This document shows positions 1 to 8,364 of a stretch of 64,000 bases of DNA, piece after piece. This DNA comes from Pantoea ananatis LMG 2665 (lineage in GTDB: Bacteria; Pseudomonadota; Gammaproteobacteria; Enterobacterales; Enterobacteriaceae). The notes beneath the pieces were generated by a model. It was not told the DNA's origin. It made no database searches and saw only the letters and a program-made list of their open reading frames with translations. The number at the start of each line of letters is the position of its first letter. The first letter of the stretch is position 1. Location of the stretch: contig NZ_JMJJ01000004.1 of NCBI RefSeq assembly GCF_000710035.2, positions 1,116,001 through 1,180,000 of the forward strand, given 5' to 3'. A program made the position numbers and the translations under genes.

Positions 1-237
1 CTTTGCCGTCTGCGGGGAGGAGGGCACCGGTATCCGTCACCGTCACGGGGGGCCAATTTCACTCTCTTTAGCGATATCGGTTACCGGATGGGGCTGGTGG
101 CACAGATGGCGACGAATGCCTAACCGAACGCCTCTGCCTGAAATGGCGAATCGGGTTGTTTTGTCGTGCGCCACAGGGTAAATACGGGACAAAGCGTCGG
201 CTATGTTTTTGCTGCTTGTCGGCAAAACGCTGAAAAA
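1..237. other. unassigned left edge
   Basis: This stretch lies downstream of arsC. No frame gives a protein I recognise. One plus-strand frame is open from the left edge and ends at a TAA near 121-123, with a tail that could be the last strand of an outer-membrane barrel (aromatic and alternating polar residues before the stop). It is too short to call. Confidence 0.3.
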
Positions 238-666
238 TCAGTGACCGATCCGGTTGCCGTACTCATCAATAACTTTTTCGCCATCCTCTTTCGTAAACGC
301 TCCCTTCTGTGGCTCAGGCAGAATGCCCAGAACGGCCTCAGACGGACGACAGAGCCTTGTGCCGAGCGGCGTCACGACTATCGGACGGTTGATGAGGACA
401 GGATGAGCCAGCATAGCATCCAGCAGTTCATCATCATTGAACCGATCTTCGGCCAGCCCCAGATGTTCATACGGCTCTGTGTTTTTGCGCAGCAGATCGC
501 GCACGCGGATCCCCATATCCGCTATCCGTTTTTTAAGCTCGTCGCGGGAGGGGGGCGTCTCCAGATATAAAATCACTGTCGGCTCCACGCCACCGTTGCG
601 GATAAGCGCCAGGGTGTTACGCGACGTCCCACAGGCCGGGTTGTGGTAAATGGTGATGTTAGTCAT
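238..666 (-). CDS. arsC: arsenate reductase ArsC (glutaredoxin-dependent)
   Basis: Cytoplasmic enzyme that reduces arsenate to arsenite for export by ArsB. The 142-residue product has the usual length of the plasmid R773-type family. The N-terminus carries the HNPACGTSRNTL signature with the catalytic cysteine, and the conserved arginines follow (NRPIVVTPLG and RLCRPSE). The chosen ATG has a GGAG eight bases upstream; an in-frame upstream extension exists but is not family-like. It is the last gene of arsRBC on this strand, 49 bases after arsB, and should be induced by arsenite through ArsR. The assignment is secure. Confidence 0.95.
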   Translation of the reverse strand: MTNITIYHNPACGTSRNTLALIRNGGVEPTVILYLETPPSRDELKKRIADMGIRVRDLLRKNTEPYEHLGLAEDRFNDDELLDAMLAHPVLINRPIVVTPLGTRLCRPSEAVLGILPEPQKGAFTKEDGEKVIDEYGNRIGH

Positions 667-715
667 AAATGGCACTCCGTTACGGGGCTGCGCTGGCGCA
701 GTCACGTTGTATAGG

Positions 716-1999
716 TTAAACAGAAAGACGCAGGGCCAGCGCCGCCAGCGTGACAAAAAGTACCGGCAGGGTCATCACAACGCCCACGCGGAAGTAGTTG
801 CTCCAGCTGATGGTGATATTTTTCTGCGCCAGAACGTGTAGCCACAGCAGGGTCGCCAGGCTGCCGATGGGGGTGATTTTCGGACCAAGATCGCAACCGA
901 TGATATTGGCGTAAATCATCGCCTCTTTCACCACACCCTCAGCCGTGCTGCCATCAATGGAAAGGGCACCGACCAGGACGGTAGGCATGTTGTTCATCAC
1001 CGATGACAGAAAGGCCGTCAGAAAACCGGTAGCGAATGTGGCTCCCCATACACCATGCTCTGCAAACCCGTTCAGGGCGGACGAGAGGTAATCCGTCAGT
1101 CCGGCGTTACGCAGGCCATAAACCACCAGATACATACCCAGCGAGAAGGTGACGATCTGCCAGGGCGCGCCTTTCAGGACTTTACGGGTATCAATCACCT
1201 GTCCTTTACGGGCAACCAGCCACAGAATAAATGCCGCGACCGCAGCAACCAGACTGACCGGAACGCCGAGCGGCTCCAGAGCAAAAAAACCGGTCAGCAA
1301 CAGACACAGAACCAGCCATCCGGCTTTAAAGGTTCGCACGTCACGAATGGCTTCCCGTGGTACCTTTAGTTTTGCCATGTCATAGGCGACCGGGATGTCT
1401 TTACGGAAGAAGAAGTGAAGCATAACCAGCGTGGCCGCCACGGATGCCATGTTGACCGGCATCATGACAGACGCATATTCGCTGAATCCCAGCTTAAAAA
1501 AGTCCGCCGTCACGATGTTAACCAGGTTCGACACGATGAGTGGCAGGCTGGATGTGTCAGCGATAAAACCTGCCGCCATCACAAACGCCAGCGTTGCGCC
1601 GGGGCTGAAGCCCAGTGCCAGCAGCATGGCAATGACAACAGGCGTCAGGATCAGTGCCGCCCCGTCATTGGCAAACAAGGCCGCCACTGCCGCACCCAGC
1701 AGAACACTATACGTGAACAGCAGCCTGCCTTTACCGCCACCCCATCGGGAAACGTGCAGGGCAGCCCACTCAAAAAAACCAGATTCATCGAGCAGCAGGC
1801 TGATGATAATCACCGCGATAAACGTGGCCGTCGCGTTCCAAACGATCTGCCAGACGGCCGTAATATCGCCGAAATGCACTACGCCCGTCAGCAGGGCCAG
1901 CACAGCCCCGATAACAGCACTCCAGCCAATACTCAGCCCTTTTGGCTGCCAGATAACCAGTACCAGTGTCAGGACGAATATAGCGCCTGCCAGAAACAT
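716..1999 (-). CDS. arsB: arsenite efflux pump ArsB
   Basis: Inner-membrane arsenite/antimonite exporter, about 427 residues, with the repeated hydrophobic segments of the 12-helix ArsB family. Recognisable stretches are [18 protein letters not shown] and [17 protein letters not shown] in the first half and [17 protein letters not shown] in the second. The start is the ATG followed by FLAGAIFVL, with an AGGA ribosome site about eight bases upstream; the longer open frame upstream adds a non-family cysteine-rich tail. It follows arsR and precedes arsC, and no arsA or arsD is seen, so this is the simple three-gene chromosomal-type operon. Confidence 0.96.
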   Translation of the reverse strand: MFLAGAIFVLTLVLVIWQPKGLSIGWSAVIGAVLALLTGVVHFGDITAVWQIVWNATATFIAVIIISLLLDESGFFEWAALHVSRWGGGKGRLLFTYSVLLGAAVAALFANDGAALILTPVVIAMLLALGFSPGATLAFVMAAGFIADTSSLPLIVSNLVNIVTADFFKLGFSEYASVMMPVNMASVAATLVMLHFFFRKDIPVAYDMAKLKVPREAIRDVRTFKAGWLVLCLLLTGFFALEPLGVPVSLVAAVAAFILWLVARKGQVIDTRKVLKGAPWQIVTFSLGMYLVVYGLRNAGLTDYLSSALNGFAEHGVWGATFATGFLTAFLSSVMNNMPTVLVGALSIDGSTAEGVVKEAMIYANIIGCDLGPKITPIGSLATLLWLHVLAQKNITISWSNYFRVGVVMTLPVLFVTLAALALRLSV

Positions 2000-2089
2000 A
2001 CTTTTTCCTTTTAATACAAAGTCTGGTAAACAGGACGTAAGACAGCCCTGCAAACAGATATGAAAAATCATATGTGTTTGAGTAAATTT

Positions 2090-2443
2090 TTAAATGCAGA
2101 CAGGCTTGCCGTTGGTGGTCGCGTTATTCCTTTCAGCCTGCTGGCTGAGTTGCAGGATGTCATCACGCTGACACAGGTAAGCCTGCTCGATCACCATAGC
2201 AGCCCATGCGGGCATGTGTGGTGACAACCGATAATGAATCCACTTGCCGTCACGCCTGTCAATAAGCAGACCACTTTCTCTGAGCAGTGCCAGATGCCGT
2301 GAAATTTTAGGCTGACTTTGCCTCAGGATTGACGTGAGTTCACAGACGCAAAGCTCGCCTTTTTCACGCAACAGCAGTACCAGAGTGAGGCGTGTTTCAT
2401 CCGAAAAATTTTTGAAAAGCTGAAGAGGCTGAAGTTGAGGCAT
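2090..2443 (-). CDS. arsR: arsenic-responsive repressor ArsR
   Basis: 117-residue winged-helix repressor of the ArsR/SmtB family, the same length as the E. coli protein. The metalloid-sensing pair is present in ELCVCEL, followed by the DNA-recognition helix (QSQPKISRHLALLRESGL). The start is the ATG of MPQLQPLQLF with AGGAG six bases upstream, rather than the longer in-frame extension. It leads the arsRBC operon and should bind the palindrome just upstream, releasing it on arsenite binding. There is a 90-base gap to arsB. Confidence 0.95.
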   Translation of the reverse strand: MPQLQPLQLFKNFSDETRLTLVLLLREKGELCVCELTSILRQSQPKISRHLALLRESGLLIDRRDGKWIHYRLSPHMPAWAAMVIEQAYLCQRDDILQLSQQAERNNATTNGKPVCI

Positions 2444-2471
2444 GCTGACTCCTGATTCCGAAACAGAAGAC

Positions 2472-2532
2472 ATTGTTGCTGTCTGTCTACGGCGAGTCAA
2501 TAACATATTTGCTAATTCATATGTATTGACTC
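2472..2532 (-). promoter_or_regulatory. arsRBC promoter with palindromic operator
   Basis: A perfect 9-base inverted repeat, GAGTCAATA (2494-2502) and TATTGACTC (2524-2532), encloses a second pair, ACATAT and ATATGT. On the minus strand a TTGACT -35 (2495-2500) lies inside one arm and an AACAAT -10 (2472-2477) follows after 17 bases. ArsR bound here would cover the -35. The match to a classical ArsR site is by layout, not by consensus. Confidence 0.6.
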
Positions 2533-2753
2533 ACTCATGGCTCATCTTCGGATATTCCGTCCAGGGTTTACCTGCACAGTAAAGCCAGGGATCATTTACG
2601 ATTCGGTAAAGGGGATTAAATCATATTGCGTAAAGGCACGTTTTGCTAAAGAGAACGATCGTTTCCTAAAATACACTTCAACAGCTGATATCAAACCTAC
2701 AACTTTATAAACAAGTAACAGTAAACCCTTAAATCGCGTTCCCAGAGCTGATA

Positions 2754-3005
2754 TTGTACAAAAACGCCTCCAAGCCCGACGCCATGAGCGCCATTGCACG
2801 CTACTTCGACAGTGCGTCACTGCCTACTCAGCAGGAAACGCTGGGAAGCATTGCGTCAGAAATCCTTCGCGTAGGAAAAAGCCTGAACCGCACGGCCATT
2901 TGTAGCAAGCTTGTCCGTCGCCTGGAACTGGCAGGAAGTGCAGAAGAAGAGCAGCACTACTGTGAACTCCTTCGTATTTTATTCGGCCCTAAAGCCGGGA
3001 ACTGA
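2754..3005 (+). CDS. ycgZ: YcgZ-like small connector protein (YmgB/AriR family)
   Basis: 83-residue protein close to E. coli YcgZ as I remember it: IARYFDSASLPTQQETLG, ILRVGKSLNRTAICSKLV and EEEQHYCELLRILF all have direct counterparts. In E. coli ycgZ is in the BluR/BluF blue-light-controlled operon whose small proteins feed into the Rcs phosphorelay and biofilm control. The best start is the TTG at 2754, because the next 17 residues (MYKNASKPDAMSAIARYF) align without a gap to the start of YcgZ. An ATG at 2784 would lose ten residues and has no clear ribosome site. It stands alone, with no ymgA, ariR or bluF nearby. Confidence 0.8.
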   Translation: MYKNASKPDAMSAIARYFDSASLPTQQETLGSIASEILRVGKSLNRTAICSKLVRRLELAGSAEEEQHYCELLRILFGPKAGN

Positions 3006-3289
3006 TGCCCTACGACTGCCAGGCTGAACCCCAATACTCGTTTTTCCCACTCATCTCCCTCACGTTGACCGCTTTTGCCGCTGCATAATTCCTGAGGCAT
3101 AATCTTACGCCGTCATTACGCACACGTTCAGAGCCGTGGCCTGGAGATATTCAGGGGAACGCTGAAACGCGCGCAGTGGTTACATCGAAAAGTGATACCC
3201 CCTGGTTATCATGTCTCAAAACCGGACATTTATATGCTGACGCCAGTTAACTCTCTGCTTACTGCGAAGCGTACCTGTTACTTCTGAGA
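3006..3289. other. intergenic, no gene seen
   Basis: No supported reading frame and no strong terminator. The stretch separates ycgZ (plus) from the 3' end of the blh gene (minus). Confidence 0.5.
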
Positions 3290-4099
3290 TTATTCACTGT
3301 TACCTGGCTCAAAGTACGGAGTAATCAGCATATGAGGAATAGCGAGAGAAGCGAGCGCAGCAAATAGCGATTTAATGTCTGCGTCACTAGAGGGGTACAT
3401 GATACAGGTTGTCACGGCCGCCAGCAGAATTGCCGCTAAAAGCACCGGCCAGGTCGCATAAAGGTAACCTGTGTAATGAGCATAACCCAACTGAATTCGA
3501 CGTAACCGGGTTTGCGGCAGGGCATGCAGAATTAAAAAACCCATGGAAAAGCCGACAAAAGGTGGAAGGATCAGCAAGGCCAGCGTTCCGGTAATGAGCC
3601 GCACATCGTGACGAATCAATCCGGTGATAACCAGGCTAAGGGTACAAAGTGCGCCCGCGTTAGCCATGAAAAACGTCACGGAACTGAGCAGTGAGGGTGT
3701 CAGTCCTGCCTGGTGAAGGATGATGTTGTATTCTCGCAGGTGGAAGAAGGCTGGGGTCGCTATCATGCTGACTCCTCTGGCAAGGCGCTCTGACATCCCT
3801 CCCTTTGGCGCATCCTCAAGGGCAAAATGCAGCGCAGATGCCAGCAAGAAACCGGGTAATGCCAGTGCCGGCGACCAGTGCCACCAGAACAGGCAAAGCA
3901 GGATGATCACGCCATAAGCCGCCAGGAATGGCAACTTACGCCCGCGTTTTACTATTGCCAGATCGCTGGCACCGTGTGCCATGCCAATCACACCTATTGC
4001 TACTATGGCAAACATTAACTGTACGCGCAGCGGACTGAAAGAGGCAGCCAGCGCTGCCCCCCACAGTCCTGTCCAGCTGGCAGTTTGCCGCAGACTCAT
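3290..4099 (-). CDS. blh: Brp/Blh-family beta-carotene 15,15'-dioxygenase
   Basis: Polytopic inner-membrane enzyme that cleaves beta-carotene to retinal. The 269-residue product has several hydrophobic helices and the family's membrane-embedded histidines: GMAHGASDL near residue 43, ASALHFALED near 88, FLILHALPQ and IPHMLITPYF near the end. Its ATG overlaps the TGA of the rhodopsin gene (ATGA), so the two are translationally coupled and this enzyme supplies the chromophore. Beta-carotene must come from a crt cluster outside the window. The family call is strong; activity is inferred. Confidence 0.9.
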   Translation of the reverse strand: MSLRQTASWTGLWGAALAASFSPLRVQLMFAIVAIGVIGMAHGASDLAIVKRGRKLPFLAAYGVIILLCLFWWHWSPALALPGFLLASALHFALEDAPKGGMSERLARGVSMIATPAFFHLREYNIILHQAGLTPSLLSSVTFFMANAGALCTLSLVITGLIRHDVRLITGTLALLILPPFVGFSMGFLILHALPQTRLRRIQLGYAHYTGYLYATWPVLLAAILLAAVTTCIMYPSSDADIKSLFAALASLAIPHMLITPYFEPGNSE

Positions 4100-4809
4100 A
4101 CCCGCACAGCACCATCTGATGTGGAATGGCGCAGCGCTTTTTCAAGACTGGATGCAGCGTAAAAGGCGTAAAACACCTTGGCGATGATATCAAGAACCAG
4201 GAATGCCCATACGGACGCAGGGTCGGTGATGACTTTTAATCCTTCCGGACCGACAAGGAAAACGATAGGGTAGATAAACCAGACCACCGTCAGCAATGCG
4301 ACGTTTTTGTTGTAAGCGACCGCCATCGCCCTGCCGCGCCCAGCGGCAATCGTACGCAGCGGTCCCCACAGGAGGTAAACCACGCCAAGAAACGCAGCAC
4401 AGGACCAGAGATACCACACCCATTTTGCGGCGAACGTTGTCGCCAGTGCAGAGACCAGACCGGTAATAATCATCATCACATCCAGAATGATGATAGCCGT
4501 TAAAAAACCACCCATCTCACCCGGTTTACTCTGTTCATGAAAGGCGACCATAACCAGCCCCGCCAGTAATACAGGTGTAGTGACGGACCAGTCAGCATAG
4601 CGGGCGAGATAAACGATGCTGCCACTTTCGGTCGCCAGATTACCGAAACCAAATGCCATTGCCAGATAAGCGGTTGCCGCAATAAAAGGGACCGAGGCAT
4701 GCATTAACGTATGATGCCGGAGGGGGAATATTTTTTTGCCTGAGGCATAAATCACCAATGACGCAAGTGCCATGACCGAAAACCCGATCAAAAATGCGGT
4801 TTGATCCAT
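4096..4809 (-). CDS. light-driven proton-pump rhodopsin, D-T-G motif with helix-B histidine
   Basis: 237-residue seven-helix retinal protein of the inner membrane. The Schiff-base lysine is K211 in LDIIAKVFYAF. Helix C reads RYADWSVTTPVLLAG: R70, proton acceptor D73 and T77 are present, but the cytoplasmic donor position (D96 of bacteriorhodopsin) is G84. H37 on helix B stands where bacteriorhodopsin has T46. This combination defines a described proteobacterial pump group, known from Pantoea and Pseudomonas putida, in which the histidine is thought to replace the missing carboxylate donor. The start ATG (MDQTAFLIG) has AGGAG eight bases upstream. It is the first gene of a two-gene operon with blh. 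Outward proton pumping is expected from the family. Confidence 0.93.
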   Translation of the reverse strand: MDQTAFLIGFSVMALASLVIYASGKKIFPLRHHTLMHASVPFIAATAYLAMAFGFGNLATESGSIVYLARYADWSVTTPVLLAGLVMVAFHEQSKPGEMGGFLTAIIILDVMMIITGLVSALATTFAAKWVWYLWSCAAFLGVVYLLWGPLRTIAAGRGRAMAVAYNKNVALLTVVWFIYPIVFLVGPEGLKVITDPASVWAFLVLDIIAKVFYAFYAASSLEKALRHSTSDGAVRV

Positions 4810-5361
4810 AATACTTTCTCCTTGCACAGACGCCCTCACAGGGCCGTTTGCGCTGCCATAAATTGAAATTGTTTTATATTCCGAATGAGAATATGCATAA
4901 AGTATATGACGTGCCGTTCAAATTGCTAATGATGCAACAGTGTGGACGGAAACTTCGGCGAAATACATTGAATAAGTGATTCTTTATTCGTCGAGTCCGG
5001 AGGGATAAATGTAAAAATCTGTTTCACTAACTTTCATTTTTAACAATTTGTATCCAATAAAAAAATGGGACCATTTTATTTTTTATTTTAATATTATGGG
5101 GTTAAATTGTTTTCTTGGTCTTGAGGAATTTGAAGGTAATTAATATGAAAGAGAAAGAATTATATTATTCGCTAGAGAAAATAAAACACTGTACTAAGTA
5201 AAGGACAAGGTTTCCAAACAGGTCAATGGCGCTGTGTTAATTGGCACTTTGTATAATAACAGGTCGTTACTACGTCGCTGGCGTGATTTTCTAAAAGAAA
5301 CCAGCTGACTTAATATGGCGGTCGTGACCTACTCTCATTGATCAATACATCGCGATTTTAG
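4810..5361. other. AT-rich upstream region of the rhodopsin operon
   Basis: About 550 bases without a credible gene, markedly AT-rich from 4860 to 5190. The rhodopsin promoter must lie near its right-to-left start. On the minus strand a TTGAAC and a TATACT/TATGCA are found around 4890-4925, but spacing is poor, so I do not fix a promoter. Confidence 0.45.
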
Positions 5362-5393
5362 TCATGTCCGCTTTTGACACAGAGCGGACATGA
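5362..5393. repeat. perfect 11-base-pair hairpin
   Basis: TCATGTCCGCT (5362-5372) and AGCGGACATGA (5383-5393) are exact reverse complements around a 10-base loop, TTTGACACAG. There is no T-run on either side, so it is not a standard terminator. Similar AGCGGACAT palindromes occur as scattered remnants in enterobacterial intergenic DNA. The role is unknown. Confidence 0.6.
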
Positions 5394-5532
5394 ATTCAGT
5401 GCAATTTTGGCTGAGAGCAACCAGCGGGGTAGCTCTTAATGGAAATGTCTGCGTTTTCATTCACCCAGCACATCACCTAAATTTTGGGGATATCGTTTCT
5501 GATTTGCCCGGAAAATGTTTTGGTGGAAAATT

Positions 5533-5988
5533 TCAAACGCGACAGAGCTCGTTGGCACTTACTTTCCATTCGTCAACCTGAGCGGGATGTTCAAAAGAGT
5601 AATAGACGCGAGCATCCTCAGGCAGAATATTACGCAGTGCCTGCATACAATTGGCCTCGCAGGGCCGCAATTCAATATAGGCAGCCGTGATGGGTATTAC
5701 ATCATCGGTGGAATAGCGCTCGATGCGGTCTATCGCGGCAACTAGCGCCGCCATTTCGCCATGTAGCCTGACCCAGTTATGGGTATAGATTCCTGGTGGC
5801 ATGCTTACCTGCATCCGACTGTTTCCGAACGCATAACGAATATTCCCCCGAAGCCTGTACTCGACTACTGCACAGCAAGACTCAGGACCGAAACCAGGTT
5901 GTTCCACTCGTTTCTTTTTGTCCTCCAGCGTGCGCCTGACAATCGGATAACCGGAATTGAGAGAGTATTCAGTTTTTATAAGTTGCAT
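5533..5988 (-). CDS. cytidine-deaminase-fold protein (possible toxin-type deaminase)
   Basis: 151-residue protein from the ATG of MQLIKTEY (a GTG three codons upstream is an alternative; neither has a good ribosome site). The centre and C-terminal half contain the zinc signature of the deaminase superfamily: an H-G-E in RLHGEMAALVAAIDRI, then a PCxxC in IELRPCEANCMQAL about 40 residues later. The ending (YYSFEHPAQVDEW) fits the next strands. The N-terminal half is not recognised. Such short orphan domains resemble the toxic C-terminal modules of bacterial polymorphic toxins, but no delivery or immunity partner is adjacent. The fold call is good; substrate and role are unknown. Confidence 0.6.
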   Translation of the reverse strand: MQLIKTEYSLNSGYPIVRRTLEDKKKRVEQPGFGPESCCAVVEYRLRGNIRYAFGNSRMQVSMPPGIYTHNWVRLHGEMAALVAAIDRIERYSTDDVIPITAAYIELRPCEANCMQALRNILPEDARVYYSFEHPAQVDEWKVSANELCRV

Positions 5989-6211
5989 CAGAGACACTTA
6001 TACTTAACTATTATTAATAAATTATATGGAGTTCCGGCGCGAAATTCCATATAAAAGGGCACTAAGGGCCGTGAAAGTTAAGGTATGCTTAATAATAATT
6101 AGCGAGATTTAATCATCCTGCGTTTTCCTTCGGCTTTATCAGCACGATACCTGCCGCTCCGCATCTGTACTGGCCCACTTCATATCTGTCGTTCTGTCCA
6201 GCCAGTCCTTT

Positions 6212-6504
6212 ATGGTTCGGGTCAGTGAGTATTCCGTCTGTAGTCATGACGGCTCAATCATCGGGTTTACCAGAGCCAGTGGAAATTTTACAGAGATGCG
6301 CTTTGTCGATGCCATCCCGCGGGGGAGAGCCACATTACTCCTGCAAAGGCCATTCATGATCAGGACGTTCATCAACTTGATGTTGATGAACAGAATCATC
6401 AGGCGGTTGCCTTTAACAAAAAGAAAGGCTTTATCAGGACGGGCCGCTTTGAGCCTGATGGTCAGGGAAGGCGCTGTGCGTCATTGCATAGGCAACGAGC
6501 GTGA
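6212..6504 (+). pseudogene. decayed GNAT acetyltransferase remnant (YjaB-like)
   Basis: Two frames carry pieces of one acetyltransferase. The frame opened at 6212 reads GSIIGFTRASGNFTEMRFVD, like the central strands of YjaB-type GNAT proteins. From about 6367 a different frame reads LDVDEQNHQAVAFNKKKGF and then GRFEPDGQG up to the TGA at 6502-6504, matching the family's usual C-terminal end (DVNEQN...FY...GF..TGRSE). At least one frameshift separates them, and the N-terminus is not found. The 3' end overlaps the end of the convergent intact acetyltransferase gene. Confidence 0.6.
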
Positions 6505-7058
6505 ATATCAGCCGCATTATCTGCTGCCACCAGCGCCTGCCATGCTTGTTGTGTGATCGAATAAAACAGGCTGGGCGGCGCATTATCCACATCATGAATC
6601 TCTTTAAGAAATCGCAACCCGGTTTTTTCCAGCACGCGGATAGAGGCGTGATGATGGCTTCTTACCCGGGCTGATATCGTATCCAACCCCAGTTCGCGAA
6701 AACCATACTCCAGCGCGAAGCGCGACAGCTCCGTAGCGTAGCCCTTACCCCATGCGCTGGTGGCAAACCGATAGCCAAGATTATGAATGGTTTCGTCACC
6801 GTGAATGCGAACGCTCAGCCCACCGAAACCGATAAGGGTATCCGGTGCATCCTGGGTTGCTATCGCCCAGCTGTCATAGCCATAACGCTGGTACGATCGC
6901 AGTCTGTCGGCCAGCACCTTTTGCGCGTGAGCCAGGTCAGGATAAGGGCCTGCCGGGTTAAACGTATTGGTCGCGGGATCACCGTAAATCCTGAACAGAT
7001 CCTTGTCATCGGAAGGGCGCATAGCTCTGAGCAATAAACGCGGGGTCTGAAGATGCAC
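6462..7058 (-). CDS. GNAT family N-acetyltransferase (RimJ/RimL-like)
   Basis: 198-residue cytoplasmic acetyltransferase. It opens with LQTPRLLLRAMRPSD, typical of the RimJ/RimL branch, and has the acetyl-CoA-binding segment SAWGKGYATELSRFALEYGF near residues 103-122 followed by SIRVLEKTGLRFL. The start is a GTG with GAGG about eight bases upstream; no ATG is nearby in frame. It is divergent from the VOC gene with a short shared control region. Substrate unknown. The tail after ITQQAW is longer than usual and runs into the degraded acetyltransferase on the other strand. Confidence 0.85.
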   Translation of the reverse strand: MHLQTPRLLLRAMRPSDDKDLFRIYGDPATNTFNPAGPYPDLAHAQKVLADRLRSYQRYGYDSWAIATQDAPDTLIGFGGLSVRIHGDETIHNLGYRFATSAWGKGYATELSRFALEYGFRELGLDTISARVRSHHHASIRVLEKTGLRFLKEIHDVDNAPPSLFYSITQQAWQALVAADNAADIHARCLCNDAQRLP

Positions 7059-7125
7059 TATAAACCTCAGTGTAAGGCCATCTGAATGGCATATTAATAG
7101 CGCGTTTACCCGACGAGGAAAAGAG

Positions 7126-7518
7126 ATGACGATTCAGCAATTGCGTATTGCCCGACCCGTTACGGATTTAGCCGAGAGCAGCGCAATGTACTGTTCGGGC
7201 CTGGGCCTGATGCCCATTGGGGAATTCACCGATCACGAGGGATTTAGTGGGGTGATGCTGGGCGACGAAACCCTGTCCTGGCATCTGGAATTTACCCAAT
7301 GCCATCATCATCCCGTCAAACCGGCTTCAACAGCCGAGGATCTTCTGGTGCTGTATTTGCCCAATGAAGCGGACTGGCAGCAACGCTGCCTCAGCCTGAC
7401 CCGCGCAGGTTTTACGCGCGTAACATCGTTTAATCCCTACTGGGCTGAAAACGGCGCTACCTTCCAGGATAAAGACGGTTATCGTACGGTGCTTCAGCAC
7501 GGCACCTGGCGATTGTAG
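7126..7518 (+). CDS. VOC (glyoxalase/bleomycin-resistance fold) protein
   Basis: 130-residue single-subunit VOC protein with the two beta-alpha-beta-beta-beta halves expected of the family: RIARPVTDLAESSAMYCSGL at the N-terminus and NPYWAENGATFQDKDGYRTVL at the C-terminus. It resembles the YycE branch. GAGGAAAAGAG precedes the ATG. It is divergent from the GNAT gene. A metal-dependent dioxygenase, isomerase or antibiotic-binding role is possible; nothing here decides between them. Confidence 0.8.
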   Translation: MTIQQLRIARPVTDLAESSAMYCSGLGLMPIGEFTDHEGFSGVMLGDETLSWHLEFTQCHHHPVKPASTAEDLLVLYLPNEADWQQRCLSLTRAGFTRVTSFNPYWAENGATFQDKDGYRTVLQHGTWRL

Positions 7519-7696
7519 TCCTCTTTTTCAGCCTCATCCCTTGAACCTGCCTGACGTCACAGGGGGCAAGTAATAAGCGTGCGGTTAACGTGAACGACTG
7601 AAGCAAAACCGCCAAATATGTGAGGCGGGCAAGGGCTTGGTGGCCGGGGAAACGCGTGGCATGATGAGGGACATCTTTCAGCCTAAGAGCCAACAC

Positions 7697-8335
7697 GTGA
7701 TCAATATTGCCTGCTTACATACCGCCGCCAGCAATATCGCCATTTTTGACGATGCTGCCCGTCAGCTTGAGCTGAACCATCTGCAGCTTAGCCATCTGGT
7801 CATGCCGCACCTGCTGGCTGAAGCTGAAGCCAGCGGCGGCCTGACCGCAGGACTGCACGAGCGGCTGGTTGCTCTGTTACGGGATCTGCAACCGCACTTC
7901 GATGTCATTCTGATCACCTGCTCGACATTAGGGCCGGTTTCCGAAGCCTTTACCTCATCCCGACAACCTTGTGCTGTCTGGCGTACCGACGGCATGTTGG
8001 CAAAAGCCGTGCATCAGAGCGCAAAGAAAACGGTAGTGCTCTGTGCGGCAGAATCCACGCTTGGCGCAACGCGTGCGCTGTTCTGTACCGACGGGCAAAC
8101 GCCGGAGATCCGCCTGATTCCCGAAGCCTGGCAACGCTTTAAAGCGGGAGATGGAGCGGGATATTTTCACTGCGTACGTACAGCGGTGGAACATGCCTGG
8201 CAGCAGGGCGCAGAGCGGGTGGTATTGGCACAGAGTTCGATGGCACCGGTTGCGCAGCAGTTTCCGCCTGAACGTCAGCCCCTGTCCGGTCCGCATCTGG
8301 CGCTGCTGCAGTGTCACCAGCAGGCTAACCGTTAA
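7697..8335 (+). CDS. Asp/Glu racemase-superfamily protein
   Basis: About 212 residues from the GTG of VINIACLHTAASN, which has AAGAG seven bases upstream. ATG codons at 7661 and 7664 would add about a dozen residues. The first catalytic cysteine region is present (DVILITCSTLGPV). At the second site, where racemases have another cysteine, the sequence is VVLAQSSMAPV, so the usual two-cysteine racemase mechanism may not apply. Members with similar changes include isomerases and hydantoin-type relatives. Function is not assigned. It converges on the reductase gene that ends at 8365. Confidence 0.65.
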   Translation: MINIACLHTAASNIAIFDDAARQLELNHLQLSHLVMPHLLAEAEASGGLTAGLHERLVALLRDLQPHFDVILITCSTLGPVSEAFTSSRQPCAVWRTDGMLAKAVHQSAKKTVVLCAAESTLGATRALFCTDGQTPEIRLIPEAWQRFKAGDGAGYFHCVRTAVEHAWQQGAERVVLAQSSMAPVAQQFPPERQPLSGPHLALLQCHQQANR

Positions 8336-8364
8336 GGCCGCAACCTGGTTGCGGCCAGGGTCAG

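Noticed and set aside
1415..2063. Long plus-strand open frames over arsB
   Set aside because: They are antisense to a clear ArsB gene, their composition is not protein-like, and they have no ribosome site.
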